DNA of 64,000 bases from Calcarisporiella thermophila CBS 279.70 (Eukaryota; Calcarisporiellomycota). The DNA is taken from assembly GCF_041956535.1 (NCBI RefSeq), contig NW_027192191.1, positions 1,251,443-1,315,442 on the forward strand, given 5' to 3'. Positions within the stretch are counted from its first letter, which is position 1. Every line of letters starts with the position of its first letter. Below the pieces are notes generated by a model. That model ran no database searches. It was not told the origin of the DNA and worked only from the letters and a program-made list of their open reading frames with translations. A program made the translations under genes and the position numbers. This document shows positions 44,616 to 58,370 of this stretch, one piece after another.

Positions 44616-47600
44616 TTATAATGCTTTAACTGCAGTGCTCTGTTCTTGTGGGTTATCACTGGTTGTAGATGCAGGGATGCTCGTCTCTGTGGTAGAACTC
44701 GGTTGACGCTCGGAAGCATTGTCATTTGACTAAGAAAAATTAAAATAAAAATAGAATTCATTTATGATCCGAGAAGCTTAGAATAGTCAGATTACCTTAG
44801 TGCATGGAGGCGAGCGACATACTACCATTGTTCGCGAGAATATATCTTTGAAAGACAATCTGGGCGGGGGTTTGGAATCCTTCGTATCAGTAGGAGGGGG
44901 TACTGTTGTTGCATTATCTGATGAATCTTTTGCGCTATCGTCTACCAACAACGAGGAAATCTTCATATCGAAGACTCGACCATTCTCACCACCTGTGTTG
45001 GATGTTTCAGATACAGTGGTGGAATATTGTCGATACAGAGTACTATAGCACATAACAAGCAATTGATCAATATCTCCTTCGCTGGGACAGTAATGATTAT
45101 TGAGTTTTTTGATCTCGTAAATATCTTGCATCATTCCAAGTGCAACTGGACGGGGTTCCGCAGCGAAGAAACGTTGCTCAACAGAAGCTCGATTTTGCTC
45201 GAATTCCGTCTTTGAGAGTGTACCGACAAGAACGAGTGGTGGAAGCGAGTTAATTTGGTCACGATAAACCTATTTGGTACATTGAGTGGGGTTCGTGATA
45301 GGCAAAGGGTCGAAGCGATTTAACACTTACATCTAGGAAAGCATTATAAAGTTTTGACCATATCTCCCGATGTTCCAGGAGGATACTTGACGCCTTCCGC
45401 AGTCGCCGACAGAGCATTTTTAGGGTCTCGGTATCATTAGTTTCTCTTGCAAGTCTAATCATGAAATCGGTATAGGATTGGACATAAACAAAATGACGAC
45501 CCGATCTTTTAGAACTATAAATAAAAAAGAACATTAATTTAGCACAAAATAGTTTATATTAAGAAATATTTACTTTTCAAAATCCGGTGTCCAAACTTGG
45601 ATCAATGTTTTCGTAGGGGTTTTTAGTTGGAAGAGCTGCTGAAGCTCAAGCTTGGCTTTATCTGGATCATTATATACCTTGTGCAGCATCCAAGCGTGCT
45701 AAAATAAAATATAGATATTAGATAATTTGCGATTGCAGAAATAAATAATGATACGTACACGATATACAGGGCGATGGTGCCATTTTTTCTTATCCGCTGC
45801 ACGTATCTGCAAGAGTCTGTTCAGAATGGCGTTATATGCAGAAAGCTCTTCGGCCGAGACTCCTACAACTGAAGTAAACCTCTCTGACTCTCCAGTGCTG
45901 GAATGCTCCATAAGTACTTGTTGTGATTGTGTCATGGTTTCTTGGTCGTTGGAATAGCCTGTGACATGCCGAGTCTGAAAGCTGTTAAAGATCTCGTGAT
46001 TAATCGCCTTGAGCACTTCATCTACCTATAAAATTTACAAGAAATTGAGTAAAAAAATGTGGAGAACTTCTAGGAGAAAACAAATATAAAATTTAATTGT
46101 TGAATAATTTACCGAAATGCTCTTCCGAAACAATGACTTTGCCAATAGAGACACAACCTTATACACAGGCTCCAAAACTCTATCTTTTTCTTTGTCTCGC
46201 TCCCGGTTAGCATTAATATAAGCATTCTCAGCTAGGTTGGCGGCAATGAAATAAAACCGCAGAGCATTCTAAAATTGGAAGAGAGTATATTTGAATCCGT
46301 CCAGCGAGCGTGAGAAAATTAACACTTACTTCTGGTTTCTTCTCCAATTTCTCAGAGCATTTTCCGATCATATAGGGCAGTCTAGTCAAAAAAGTTATAA
46401 TTACATAACAATATCAAAAACTACAAAAATGTATAATATAATACCTCCAATCGTTTGGGTCCAGAGACATGGCCCTCCCAAAGCAATACTTTGCGAATTT
46501 AAACACTTGTGTCGTCATAGGTTCAGAGTTATCATCTTTAATAAATTCAGCAGTACCATCGGAGGCAAGAGAGGGTCGTTTTAGACTGCTGCGAAAACCT
46601 ATCATTGCCATTGGGGCTGTAGACATGGCAAAAATGTGATATCCGAAATCGCTCCAGAGGGAGACGATCTCTGTGCGGGTATCTCGGTCTTTCAATGGCT
46701 TAATTGATGGGTTTCTCAACATAAGAGAAATTGCTCGAGAATAACAGTGGAACGCTTTCTATATAAAAAAAACCAGTTTAGTAGTTTTTTTTTCCAACCC
46801 AGAAAAGAGGCTATTTACCTTTTGTAATTCTAAAACTCGGTTCATGTTACTTTGTATTTCTAGAGCACTCCATGTGAGCGTCTCATCTGCTACCCCAATA
46901 AACGATTGAGCTAGCGCGTGCCAACCAGTGTAGCTCTCAGGGCACATGATTAAATGTTTCTATATGTCCAAGCATTTTAGTTAAATCAGAGCCGATTTTC
47001 ATGGGAAAATATTGACGAACCGTAAAATAATCGATGGCTGTCTCAAAATCTTCCGTTGCCTGGTATGCGTTTGTCTTAGCCCGACTTTTAGCCATTCCTT
47101 GGAATATTTTGCCTTGAATATAATATATCTTGAAGTAGACGTCTGATGATAGATACGTAAATATCTGTCAAGTTAATAGTAGCCTAAACATATTCATACC
47201 TGAAGAAATTTTTTTGCGAAATGCCTCTTCACTGGCGGTCGTTAACGGCACACATCCAGAGGTAAAATCGACCTCTTCGAAAAAGCGCACGCTGGACACT
47301 AGATATCGTTCAATGGCACTCCGATTTAAGGCCACCAATCCTAGCAAGATAGAATAGAGGTAAGCGATAATCACCAAAATAGCAATATAGCATTCAATAC
47401 CAATATCGTAGGGGGGGTCAGAAAATTGCTCAGCTATGTCACTTAGCACATCTTTTATATCTGCTTTCAGCTGTCCAGGACGGAGTGCCTTATCCGATAA
47501 ACTCGATGAGACAGAGTTAAAAACTCTAGCTGCGGCCGATTTGTCGAATTTTTGTGGAGTGCTCTCGTGCTCAATTGGGTATACAGAGTCAGCCTACATG

Positions 47601-50600
47601 CAGATGTTTGAAATTGGTCCTTCATTTTTTTTCCTCTCTCAAGTATAATAATAACTTACTCCTAGCCGTACGCCATAGAGGCAATAATAGCATTGATAAA
47701 TCTCCTTGCGGTAATAAACTTTGTCAAGTGTGGAGAAAATCTCGAGCAAGATGTTCAAGAATATACCTAAAAATAAAGAGGTTAAGTTGATTGAGTAGCC
47801 AATGCGAAACACATTAAAAAAAAAACAATACGTTTATCAATGCTGCAAATTTCCCGCCAACCAACTTCGTCATGGATCAGAGCCAAAAAGTCGCCAAAAC
47901 CATAGGTGAGTTGTTCGATCGCACTGTTGTATCGTTTTGGAGTGACAGAATGAGAATTGCCCTCATGATCACTACCTGCATCTTCGTTCTCCTGCTCGCT
48001 GGGAGAATCGGCCTGTACTTTCTGCTCTTCTTCGCTAGCATCTATATCCATTGGCTCACATGATTGAGGCTGTTCGTTTATCACAGGATCAGCGGCGGGA
48101 GTGGCGGTCGTGCTGGTCAAACTCGCAATTTGGGACTGATATTTTCGTTGGAATACAAGAATTAAGGTAGTCCATGTTTGTACAGTTAACAGATTAAGGG
48201 CTCTGATATTGTCGCTCTTGCTTGAAAGTGGGTTTCCCGAAGAATTATCTATGTCGAGCCGGAATGCAGACTGATGAAACATATTGGCGAGTGCAGTCCT
48301 GGCCATCACGATTAAGGCCTCGACAAGAGATTCACGAAGCGTATCCGAGAGATCGAGCATATAATCTTCGATATGATAGGTGTTGAGTCATAGCTGAATG
48401 CATACGTGAAAAAAAAGTATTACCATCCACCGGTTTATCTTCCCCAGAATCCTTTGTACCATTCTTATTCAGGAGAGGTATCAGTTTGGTTAGGGTATTA
48501 TTAACCTAGATTCGAGCAATATTACTTAATAAAACATCATGAATTATATAGGTAGCAGCTTCTCACCATTTCGATTAAGGACCAAAATTCCTCATAACTG
48601 GCTACTCCCGATTCCTCGCAGAAGACCTTAAAAATGTCGATAGCATAACAACAAGTACATTGAAACACGTTCCTCGTTTTCCCAAGAGCTGAATAAGCCT
48701 AGAATTGGAATATTGAGATGAAATAAGCACCAACACCCATTGTAAGCTTGTTAAGTAGACTAACTTCAGATAATATTTCTGCCAAGGCAACTCTATTCCA
48801 TACTGGACCATTTAACAAGGATATGTTTGAAGCCGCAGCGTCATCTTGCTCCATATCCGAATTATCCTTGACCGATGGTTCAGTATTTTTACTAAACAGT
48901 ATTGGTTCAAGCCGAGCTACGACCTCCTCGTATTCTCCCAGATCCAAAAGCCGACTAGCTTCGAGTGCATGGTGTTGGGTTTGAAGTACTGAAAGTTTAT
49001 CAGTTGCGCTTCGCCTAGATATCACAGAATCCCAAGCGCTTAAAAGATAGAAAATGTGAGTATAGGTTGTGAAAGAATGAAATAGCCCACGAGTAAATTA
49101 CCAGTTTTCCAAGATGATTTTTCTATCGTCGTGAGGCAAGATGTCTAAAAGTTTGTTGAAGAAATGGATTGCAGAGCCTGCATTGCCTCGACATTGCTCC
49201 AATTTCCCATGAAACCAGCAGTATCTACTGGGCAATAGGCATAAGTATTTGTGACCATTCTATGCCGAAGCAACAATTACCTAGCTATTAATTGGCTCTT
49301 TTTTGCATCTGAATTGCCGCTGAGAGCGTCCATTGCCGTTTGCTTAATAATGAGGTCCCAAAAATGTAGTACAGTAAAAGCGCGTGAATTATTTTCGGAG
49401 GCTCCTGACGACTTGCAATCCTTCGCAGATGTTTCTTTGGCAGTGGATTTCCCCAAGGCACTCTTATTTGTGTCAGTCATAATATGAGTTATGAGACGAT
49501 CCAACACGAACTCCGCAATAGATATTAAGAACTATACAAAATACGATGATTTTAGATATGCAAATGCTAAATACCTTAAAAAAAACTAACCGTGTGGTTA
49601 TTCCCATCCTGATCCAGATTTCTATTGTTCATTTCATCTTTGTTTGCCTGGGAGTAAAAATATAGCAGATGTTCCTCCACGATATCATATATGTTTGCAA
49701 CGGCCTGCTTCATTCGCTTTGACCAATGTCTGAACCAACTTTGATTCGTGTCTTGCTCCCCAAATATCCGCTGTAAGAGGCGACAAAGACAGTCGAGAAT
49801 ACCAGAATTGTCGTGGTTCAATTCATCTACAAATCTAAGCAATTGATCGGAATCTTCCGCTCTTCCGGGTTCAGTCTCACGAATAGGATTAGGTGTAAAT
49901 AGCGCGAAATTTAACTTCAGCTCCACTGATCTACGAAAAAAAAACATTGATGATATATATATATAAATTACGTGTAGAAAGGGTATGGATAAATACTTCT
50001 TTTTATTCACATTGTCCTTTTCTTTGCCCGAGTTTGGCGGTATTTTTCCTTTGTCTTTTGAACCTCTTCGTTGATCAGATATGGGAGGTGAGACCGAGGT
50101 CTGATAGGGAATGTCTTCTACGCGCCTAGTGAAATTGCTCAGGAAATCTTGGATTTGTAGCTCTGTCCAGTCATTAAACGGATCTTGCGCCTGCCCATCG
50201 TCAAATAGACGACCTTTCAAAGACCAACCATACGGCTTAAGAAAATCGTCTATTTTAGAAAATACCATAGTTTCCTCCTGCTCCAGTTTCCGCTTTGAGA
50301 CTTCAGATTGATCGAGTTTTTCGCGAACGCGCTTTGATACTCTGGTCGTCCAATATACAAAATATGAATTTTGCATGTTTCTATTTAAGCCATATTAAAT
50401 ATTGAATGATAATACGCACCTAGTAGCCCGACGCTCCTCATTCAAGTCCATGCTCCTCCGTCTCTTGTTTATGGGCGGGGACTTTTCTCTTCTCGAATCA
50501 TCTTCTGCTAGAATGCCAGTTGAATCCGCAATGTTACTATTTGCCTCCACTTCATTATCTTCCTTGCTTAGATCAACCACCTCCACTTCTTGCGACTTCT

Positions 50601-52015
50601 GGTCCGTATTGGCAGGGGGTGGGACAGATGGGCTGGGCTCTTGCACATTTATTATAAGTTTTCGACCCAAGAAAAACGGCTTTTTCATATCCTCGCCTCT
50701 GTTCTCCTGGTTACTCTCGTCATCGTCTTGAGAGGTAGGGCAGATTTTTGAATAGGCATTGAGAAGAGATTCGCACAAGCATTCCCAGCTAGGTTCTGGC
50801 ATTTCAATAAGAAAAGTTTCCCCTTCCATTGGCTTGACCGAATTCTCGGGGGATTCTGACAGGTCTCCTGCTGCATCAATGCTAAAAACGAGAACTAAAT
50901 GTAAGCTTTCAAATGGGGCTGATATTATGGAGAAGCAAATTACCCGGAGACACCATCGAGAATCTGGTGCTGCAACCATTTTCCTCGTTCAAAATCGGGA
51001 TAAATTTTCATCGCTTTTTCAATGTATCTCAAACAAGAGGTGTAATCTCCCAGCTGGTATAATACCTAGTATAAGACCCAAACATCATAATAGTTAGAGT
51101 TAGAGTAATGTATATGCACCATGATCTAACATGGTCCTCACATTGCAAAGCTCCTCTAGACACCACCATTTAATGGGGCCAAGATCTAATGCAGTTATGT
51201 CGCCGTCCAGACTCCCAATAGCATTCTCAAAGGCTAAACGAGCAAGTCGAAATCGCTTCTCTTTTGCTGCTAGCGTGCCAATGCGGTACCACAGGCTATG
51301 ATCGGATGAATCTACTCCGGTTGCCTATAAGATAGGATAGTATAATTAAATCATCATGCGGTCCAGGGTAAATGTGAATATGCTTACCTTAATATAGTAT
51401 ATTAGTGCTGCTCCATGTCCCAACTGCCCTTGCTTTTCCTCGTCCTCCAAGATATCTGCATAATTTTTAAGTACGGTATATTGAAGGGATGCAATTTGAT
51501 TTTCCTGGTCAATAGCATCCTTCTCTAACGAATCCTACAAATTATTGGAATAAACCATTTCAAGCAAGAGTCCATTTTCGGATCCATTTTTTTGTGTTTC
51601 TTACAATTTGAGCAGGCCGTTGGAAAATTTTGGACTTGAGCAGATTCTCATATAAATCTTTTGCGTCTTTAATTCTCCCTTTCTGATGCAACCTTAGCGC
51701 CCGTTGATATATTTCCATGCTCCGCTCAATCTAGTTCAATGCAATTAAATAAAGAGCATCGGATTAGCTTTAAAAAGGAACAAAAGTTAAAATCAGTCAG
51801 GAATTCATACCTCTACTTCCCAAAACTCCCTTTCGCTCACGAATGACACAACAGTGTTGGCTTCATTAAGTGTCGACCATCGAATCTACCAATAAAAATA
51901 AAAGATTTCATGTCGCGATTAGAAAATAATTAGAATAAAGCACACAGAATGTCATTTCAGACAGGTTTTCTGTTTGCACCGAACACTCTTTCAAATATCC
52001 TAACATTCTTACCAT
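44616..52015 (-). CDS. Hir3/Cabin1-like subunit of the HIR histone chaperone complex
   Basis: Large scaffold protein (roughly 2000 residues) built of TPR-like helices, probably the Hir3/Cabin1 subunit of the HIR/HIRA complex that deposits H3-H4 outside replication. At least 20 short introns. The N-terminal part has IRWSTLNEANTVVSF, SMEIYQRALRLHQKGRIKDA, then KDLYENLLKS, and SLWYRIGTLAAKEKRFRLAR. The clearest signature is WWCLEELCNVLYQLGDYTSC, matching Cabin1/Hir3. Later repeats include WHALAQSFIGVADETLTWSA, the long middle is rich in charged and Ser-rich insertions, and the end is Ser/Thr-rich (SNDNASERQPSSTTETSIP). I place the start at the ATG immediately before a donor (GTAAGA), so exon 1 may encode Met only, giving an MIR(W)-type N-terminus as in Cabin1. 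An in-frame ATG at 52126 would add 37 residues. Confidence 0.75.
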
Positions 52016-52188
52016 GATTTCGGCACCAATGTCTTGCTCTTTAACGCGGTAATCTTTGAGCTCATATGTGCTAAAGACTTTATGACCTCGCATACATTTT
52101 ACAACCCCGCAATGCCGCAGTGACATTGACAGTCACTTAATGAAGAGTTACGATTCGAGAAAGAAAGAGATGTATCCTATGGAGTGCG

Positions 52189-53915
52189 ATGAAATCGGTT
52201 AGAATGACGAAAGATTCAACAACTTCAGGAGGTGTCAAACGAAACCTTCTTATATTCCTCGCAGCAGCCTTAGTTCGCCTTATACTTTTCCGGATACCTG
52301 CGGTTACGGATACTTTGGTGACGCGTGTTGAGACCACTACACCTCTTACAAGCTACAAGCGATGTATGATGTTCTCTATTTTCCCCTATTTGATTTATGG
52401 AGATGGGATTTAATGAGGAAAAGTGACGCTGATTTGTTTTATCTTTCTGTTAATGAATTAGTATGTGAGGGTGTATATTTGTTTCAACACGGTCTACCAC
52501 CATATGATGGAGGAATATTTCACCATGTAAGCGCCTTATGCAATGAAAATTTCTTCTCTTTTGTTAACCCCCAACCTCTATTTCCAAAGCCGCCTCTATT
52601 TCTCCCTCTATTTCAAATTTTCCTGCAGCTACCCCAATTCTTCACACATCTAATCTATATTGTCGCCGATTTGGCTATTGCGTATGGTCTTAGCGAAGTA
52701 ACGCGACGGAAACAGCAAATCTATAGTAACAAAAAGGCTCTGGATGAAGAAAGGGGCAAAGCAGAAATTACCCCCTTCTCAGTTGCCGCTCTCTATCTTT
52801 TCAATCCACTTACTATTGCTTCATGCGTGTCAAAATCCACGGTTATCTTTTCGAATGCGGCTATTGTCGGTGCGGTCGTATATGCAACAAAAGGTAACTT
52901 ATCTTTTTGGCGTCCAAAGCACCGGGAGACTCGGCTGATATATGATTACATGATATTGTGCCTCCAAATTAGCCGAGATCAGTCTTTCCATGTTCTGGCT
53001 TGCCGCTGCATCCTACCACAGTTTTTATCCGATCATGCTGGTGGTGCCACTTGTGATGCTAATTTCAAGCCAGCGTAGTGAATGGAGACGGACTGCGGTG
53101 GAGAGTGCAGGGTTCTTGGCAATATGGCTCTCCGCATTACTGGGGCTCTCCTACCTATTGGTGGGATCTTGGGACTTCATCCACTCTACCTATGGCTTAA
53201 TGTAAGGAGGAAAGACGACGAGGATGTCTCTGTGGGATTTTACTAACCGTACTCTCAGTCTTAGCGTGTCCGACTTGACCCCCAATGTCGGCCTATTCTG
53301 GTACTTCTTCATCGAAATGTTCGACCAGTTTCGCACCTTTTTCCTGGTAGTGTTCCAGTTGCATGCATTCACATTTACGGTGCCGTTTTCAATTAAATTC
53401 AGGTAGAGGCTTAACATTACTCCATGGCTTTTAATTTTTTCTGATGGCCCCTTTGCCCGTTTCTACGTTCCCATGAATATTAGCGAGCACCCGCTTTTCG
53501 TTGTTTTCCTCTTAACCACGGTCATGGCCCTTTTTAAATCCTATCCCTCAATCGGAGATGCGGCTCTCTATATGGGCTTCTTCCCTATATATCACGAAAT
53601 ATTCAAATGTAAGGCCTATTTCCACTTGCTCCCCAATTGCACTCCATTCAATAGCCCGTCTTCATACTCCCTCTAGACATCCGCCTTGGCTTCCTCTCTG
53701 CTAATCTTTATCTGTACGCTGCCGCTCTTTCACCTGTATTCTGGTATCTCTGGGTGTGGGCAGGCACTGGAAACGCAAACTTTTTCTACGCTGTAACCCT
53801 CGTCTATAACTCAGCCCAGGTCGTGCTCCTGGTGGATGCCGTTTTTGCATTCCTGCGTCGAGAATACGATCTCGAGCACCCCGAGGCAAGGGGGAAAGAG
53901 ATCATCCAGAAATGA
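52189..53915 (+). CDS. GPI transamidase subunit PIG-U (Cdc91/Gab1)
   Basis: Multi-pass ER membrane subunit of the complex that attaches GPI anchors to proteins. About six exons. The start MKSVRMTKDSTTSGGVKRNL leads into a first helix, LLIFLAAALVRLILF. Lumenal and membrane blocks are TTPLTSYKR joined to LCEGVYLFQHGLPPYDGGIF, LPLFQIFLQLPQFFTHLIYI, PFSVAALYLFNPLTIASCVS and SYLLVGSWDFIHSTYGL. Then LTPNVGLFWYFFIEMFDQFR carries the conserved fatty-acid-elongase-like motif of the family. The last exon, RLGFLSANLYLYAAALSPVF then WYLWVWAGTGNANFFYAVTL, ends in a cytoplasmic EYDLEHPEARGKEIIQK tail. An ATG at 52204 is an alternative start. Base composition shifts from AT-rich to GC-rich within the gene. 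It is divergent from the Hir3-like gene. Confidence 0.92.
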
Positions 53916-54405
53916 GGGAAAAAAAAAATGATACGAGCGTATTGGTTGTCGTCATTACTTGTAGTTTTTTCATGCCTTCTCCTCCAATACAAACGACCAT
54001 GTATATGTCACACTGGAATATTCATTTTTATTCTCAAAACGATATCAAGGATAAACTGCCATAAAAGGAATTCTACTCGTGAGCAATAAGAGAAATAGGA
54101 TAAGAGTGTACTGATAGCAGAAAAGGGGTGAAATAATAAAGTAGGTGTGTGCATATATCACCTATTTTTTAGGGGGGGTGGGGGGTAGAAGAAATAATGG
54201 TAAAATGGTCATAGGAATAAAATCGGGATATATACAGGGTAATTTGCCTCGTTCCTAAATCAAAACTACATACACTAGCTCCAGGTGAACGGAAAGAAAT
54301 GAAGAGAATACAAGCCAAACTTTTACACGAACGAGGGAATTGGGTGGGGATTGGGGAGTGCTTCATGATGGAGCATTCTAAAGATGCCGAGGTGCTCAGT
54401 CCCCC
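53916..54405. other. Convergent 3' spacer
   Basis: Spacer between the converging PIG-U and Cdc24 genes, with a G-run (54171-54187) and AT-rich parts. No gene signal. Confidence 0.6.
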
Positions 54406-57400
54406 TTAATTTAGGGCATTGACAACCAAATTCAAGCACCCTATCCCAATCATCCCCATGGAATCCCGCCGCTCGACCTCGACTTCGTTTTTCAAAGGCT
54501 CCAGCGTCTCGATGGCCGTGATGACATCCTCGTCATTCGTCAAGCTGACCCAATCGCCGTCTTCATCCTGATACTTCACGGCGCAGTCGGTTGTTTCAGA
54601 TAAATGGCCACGAAGTTGCAGCTTGTGTCGTACGTGCTCCAAGAGCTGAGAGAAGCTCACATCGCGCGAGACTCTAAACTTGTAAGTGTTCTGGTCGTAT
54701 CGGATGCATACCATAATTTGGTTTGGCGAAAGGACTGGGGAAGGAGCGATCGAGGAGGTTGGAGAGCCTGGAGTAGGGGGGGATTCGATAAGGCTGTGAA
54801 GCACACGCACAGGCTGGGATTCGATGGCCGGGGGGCTCAGCGGGGGCGTTTCTAGCGGATGAGAGGACTTGGATACGATGACGCCAAGCCCATACTGTGG
54901 CAGGGGAGGCATCGCCGTAGAAGACTCCTGCCTCCGCAGAGGGGGTGGCTGATATGCAAGCGGAGAGCTCATCGATCGAAGCCGGGTTTTGGCAAGAAGC
55001 GACGACATTTTGCTATCGTACTGGCCGATGGACGATTTGTCGCGGTGAACATCCCGAGCGGACTGCTGCAGTGCACTATGGGAGGGGGAACGAACTAGGG
55101 AGGGCGTGGTTGCAGGGGGCGGGGTGTATGGGACCGCATGAATGGCATCTTCGTCGATGCTTGAAAGATCCTTCTGCTGCGGGAGGGCCTTATCCGGGCC
55201 ATGTTCTTCCGCCTCGGACAAGGCTGTGCCATTTACGGGCGAGCTGGCGGAGCGCTGCTGGGGCACTCTAGCGATAGCTGGGGCTGAAGCCAGCCTTGTA
55301 AGCGGAGGCATCGACATGGTTGGCAACCCATTCGAGGATTGTAGCGGGTGTATTTTTCTGCCATAGCTTTGGCGATTTGTTCCTGCGCTGCTGTTTGCAC
55401 CGTCGCCATCCACCAGGGTTGACTCGCTCCAGTTGCCCACCTGAGAGTTTGACCTCAGCTCTGATGAGCTTTGAAAGAGAGGGATGCTTTTCTCTTCGGA
55501 GAGCGAGGTTGCTTCCAACTGACGCCAATAATAGTCCATCCCATCGTCGAATGTGTCCTCACTCTCACTTGTGTAGACCTCGTTCTCTCCGTCATTCTCA
55601 TCCAACTCGACATACGATCGCTGGTCGTCGTGGTAGTGTTTCGATTGGAGATTGCCGAAAGGCTGGAGAACGGAGGCGTCCTTTTCTTTACGGGATTCCT
55701 CGAATCGTGAAAGCAAGAGGGTCTCCCATTGTTTGAGCTTTTCCTCGTGAAGAATATTGCACAGCTCAAACCACTTGGAGCCTTGGTTATAGGAGACTTT
55801 GATTGAATAGGAGCCTAAAGTTCATCCTTTCATGTTAGTAATGGGGGTCGTCGAAATTTGAAACAAGAGGCACAACTAACCCTGTTGTCCACTCGTGGAG
55901 ATGCTAGTGATGTCGCCAAATTCCACGATGCCCTTGAGTTGAGCACCACTTGGCCGCCGTCTCATTGCTAGGCCAAGTGCGTCCATCGCGTTCCCCTTTT
56001 TCCTCGTTTCGTTCTCCTTGATCAAGATCACCCCCCGCTCGAATAGGCACAGTCTCATGGTCCGCATTTGGTCCGCTTTGCTGCCGGCCATACAAACACT
56101 AAACACGTCCGTGAGCAAGAGTGCGCCCATTCCATCCCGCGCGTTCTCAATCTCCTTGCAAGCGTTCTCTTGCAGCTTTTTAACGTAAGCGAGATTCTCT
56201 TGCCGGCGCTTCTCCTCGTTCACCCGCTCGAGGATTCGCCGGGCAACCGATAGCGCCTCGCTTTGCTCGTCATAGTACGGGTGGTCGAGGTGGGTGTGTT
56301 TGATCAGGTTTTCAAGCAGAAGTGTATAGAGCGCCAGCCTTTGCACAGGCCGAATCAGCAATGCTGGCAATGCCCGCCGCGGCTCTATCATGTCGGCCAG
56401 TTCTTCTAGGGCGGTGATCTCGGTATTGATCAGCTCGCATGCCGATTCGTAGTTGATGCAAAATGCGATGTAGGTCTCGAACCCCTCTTCCGCCTGGCGG
56501 AAGACCTCGCCAAAGCGCTGCTCACTGGGGGGGAGCTCTGCATTTGCCTCTATTGCGCACAGGAAGCGACGTTGGAAATCAATGAGGAGATTGAGGTTGG
56601 CGAAGAGACGATGTATTGTGTCCGCACTGACGATGTTATTCTCCTGCAGCTGCTTCATATAATTCTAGGCAGGAAGTCTGATGTCAGCACTCGGATTCAA
56701 GCGCGGCTGCCGATAGTGACAATGTAGCTCACCTGAAGACTCTCCAAGTCCTGCACATATTTCCTCTCCGTCTCCACGAACTCATTGACCACCTTGGCGC
56801 GACTATCCGTCGGTGTGGGCGGCTCCTCGAAGTTGTCTGCAGTGTTTTCCAGCAGTAATCCCTCTGCCTCCATTTGATTAAGTAGCAATGTCACTGTTTT
56901 TACCACCTAGCATAGGGTACCAAACATGAGAGGGGAAAATCACATCAATGAACCATTGCATGGGGGGAAAAGCAAGTACCTTGACAAAGCCGTTGGTGTC
57001 GTTTAAAAATACATCCGAGATCCCAAACATCTCCTCCTCCCGCCACCCAAGATCTTTCAGCGCCGTCAAGAAATAGTACACATATATCTTTTCGTTCTTC
57101 TTCTCGTTAGGGGTGAGGCGGGCCGAAACGTCGATCTTGTGATTGGGCCGCCAGACATTGAAGAGGTGGAGCAGCGGGGCCCCCCTCCGGAAGATCTCCC
57201 ACACCTGCATCAGCGGATCCGTGGTGGCATTGCCGCCCTCATGCGCGGGCCCATTGGATTTGAACAGTCGCTCGAAATCCGGCACTCGATGCAGCTGGTC
57301 AAGCAGAGCACGGCTGGACTGGAAGAGGGATCCGGTGGGGGTGATTGGGGGGGCGGGCAGGATGGGCGAGTCGACGACCACCGGTGATGGGGCGGCGGAT

Positions 57401-57441
57401 GTCACGACGGACGAAGAGCGGCTACGTAAGAGAAGGGGCAT
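54406..57441 (-). CDS. Cdc24, RhoGEF for Cdc42
   Basis: Guanine-nucleotide exchange factor that sets polarity by activating Cdc42. About four to five exons. The N-terminus has the CDC24 calponin-homology-like region (RALLDQLHRVPDFERLF, then DPLMQVWEIFRRGAPLLHLF). The DH domain has VVNEFVETERKYVQDLESLQ, then SADTIHRLFANLNLLIDFQR and RALPALLIRPVQRLALYTLL. The PH domain has LFERGVILIKENETRKKG. A long Ser/Pro-rich linker follows (disordered, with many SP/TP sites). The C-terminal PB1 domain has MVCIRYDQNTYKFRVSRDVS and the acidic OPCA motif YQDEDGDWVSLTNDEDVITA, which would bind the scaffold Bem1. All fungal Cdc24 domains are present. The start at 57441 (MPLLLRSRSSSVV) is the first ATG in the exon; an upstream exon is possible. 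Confidence 0.93.
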
Positions 57442-57467
57442 AGACGCAGGGGATAGAAAGGCGAGGG

Positions 57468-58013
57468 TTGCGGGCGGTTATCTTACAGAGGCGGGTTTCC
57501 TGGTTCCAAAGCGAAGACACCATGAAAAAGGGGAACAAATTAGAACCTAAAAAAACACGCGAAATTTCAAGCCTCGCAGATCGGCCAGTAGCAGCGAGCG
57601 AGGTCCGTGAATTGGAATCCCAAAAAACGATTAGCGCCAATAGAGTTCCCACAAAAATCGCCTGCTATTTTTGCCCATCGCCGCACGAGTGGTGGCCGGT
57701 TGACGCATCCACAAGCTTCAAGCACTTCCTCGTGAGAAATCGAAGTCAGGCCCTCAAGTCAACCGGAAAAAAAAGCCGTCCCATTCCAATGTTATCCAAT
57801 TCGAGCATCGGCAGTATGGAGCATGGATCCATGCTCCCCCTTCCACCCTCGCCGCAGAACAGGCTCAATATAGCCTCTTCCGTCTCTGAGCCTGCCGCCG
57901 CCTTTTCCCTCGGCGCCGCTTCCCCTGTCAACCAGCCTGGCGCTCTGCCGCGCCGCACCCTAACGAACGGCTTTGGTTTAGCGCCAACCCTGGGGGCTCT
58001 CTTGGGGCCCTAG
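57468..58013 (+). CDS. Doubtful 181-codon open frame, no recognised family
   Basis: An uninterrupted plus-strand frame in the Cdc24 promoter region. It starts MRAVILQRRVSWFQSEDTMK, has a Lys/Arg-rich first half and an Ala/Pro/Ser-rich second half (NRLNIASSVSEPAAAF), and ends GLAPTLGALLGP. No domain, signal peptide or membrane helix is visible. It lies head to head with Cdc24, 27 bases from its ATG, so it overlaps sequence needed for that promoter. Its GC content makes a chance open frame plausible, and I find no splice sites suggesting more exons. Confidence 0.2.
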   Translation: MRAVILQRRVSWFQSEDTMKKGNKLEPKKTREISSLADRPVAASEVRELESQKTISANRVPTKIACYFCPSPHEWWPVDASTSFKHFLVRNRSQALKSTGKKSRPIPMLSNSSIGSMEHGSMLPLPPSPQNRLNIASSVSEPAAAFSLGAASPVNQPGALPRRTLTNGFGLAPTLGALLGP

Positions 58014-58370
58014 AGGCCCAGGCCGATGCTCGCTTCCGATTCTAAGAGCGGGCCCATCGACCAAAGCTTAGTGGAATAAGCGTTAAGTTTGTGCCATATT
58101 CCGTGGCCAGGTTCGTGAAATTCTCAAAGTTTATTCCCTTGATATAATAAGAAGTCCTAGAGGACGTCATCTTCTACACAATGATATTGGACATCCCTAA
58201 CCCCTCGAAACAAAATAGAATCTAAGAAGGGAGAGAAAGAAAGAGAGAGAGAGGGCGATAGAACAGATTTGCTCAAGAATTGATCACGTGCCGAATCTGC
58301 ACCATAAACACACTAAAAATGAGGAGGAGCTATACAAACGAGCATTTAGACGAAATAATAAGAATAGAAA

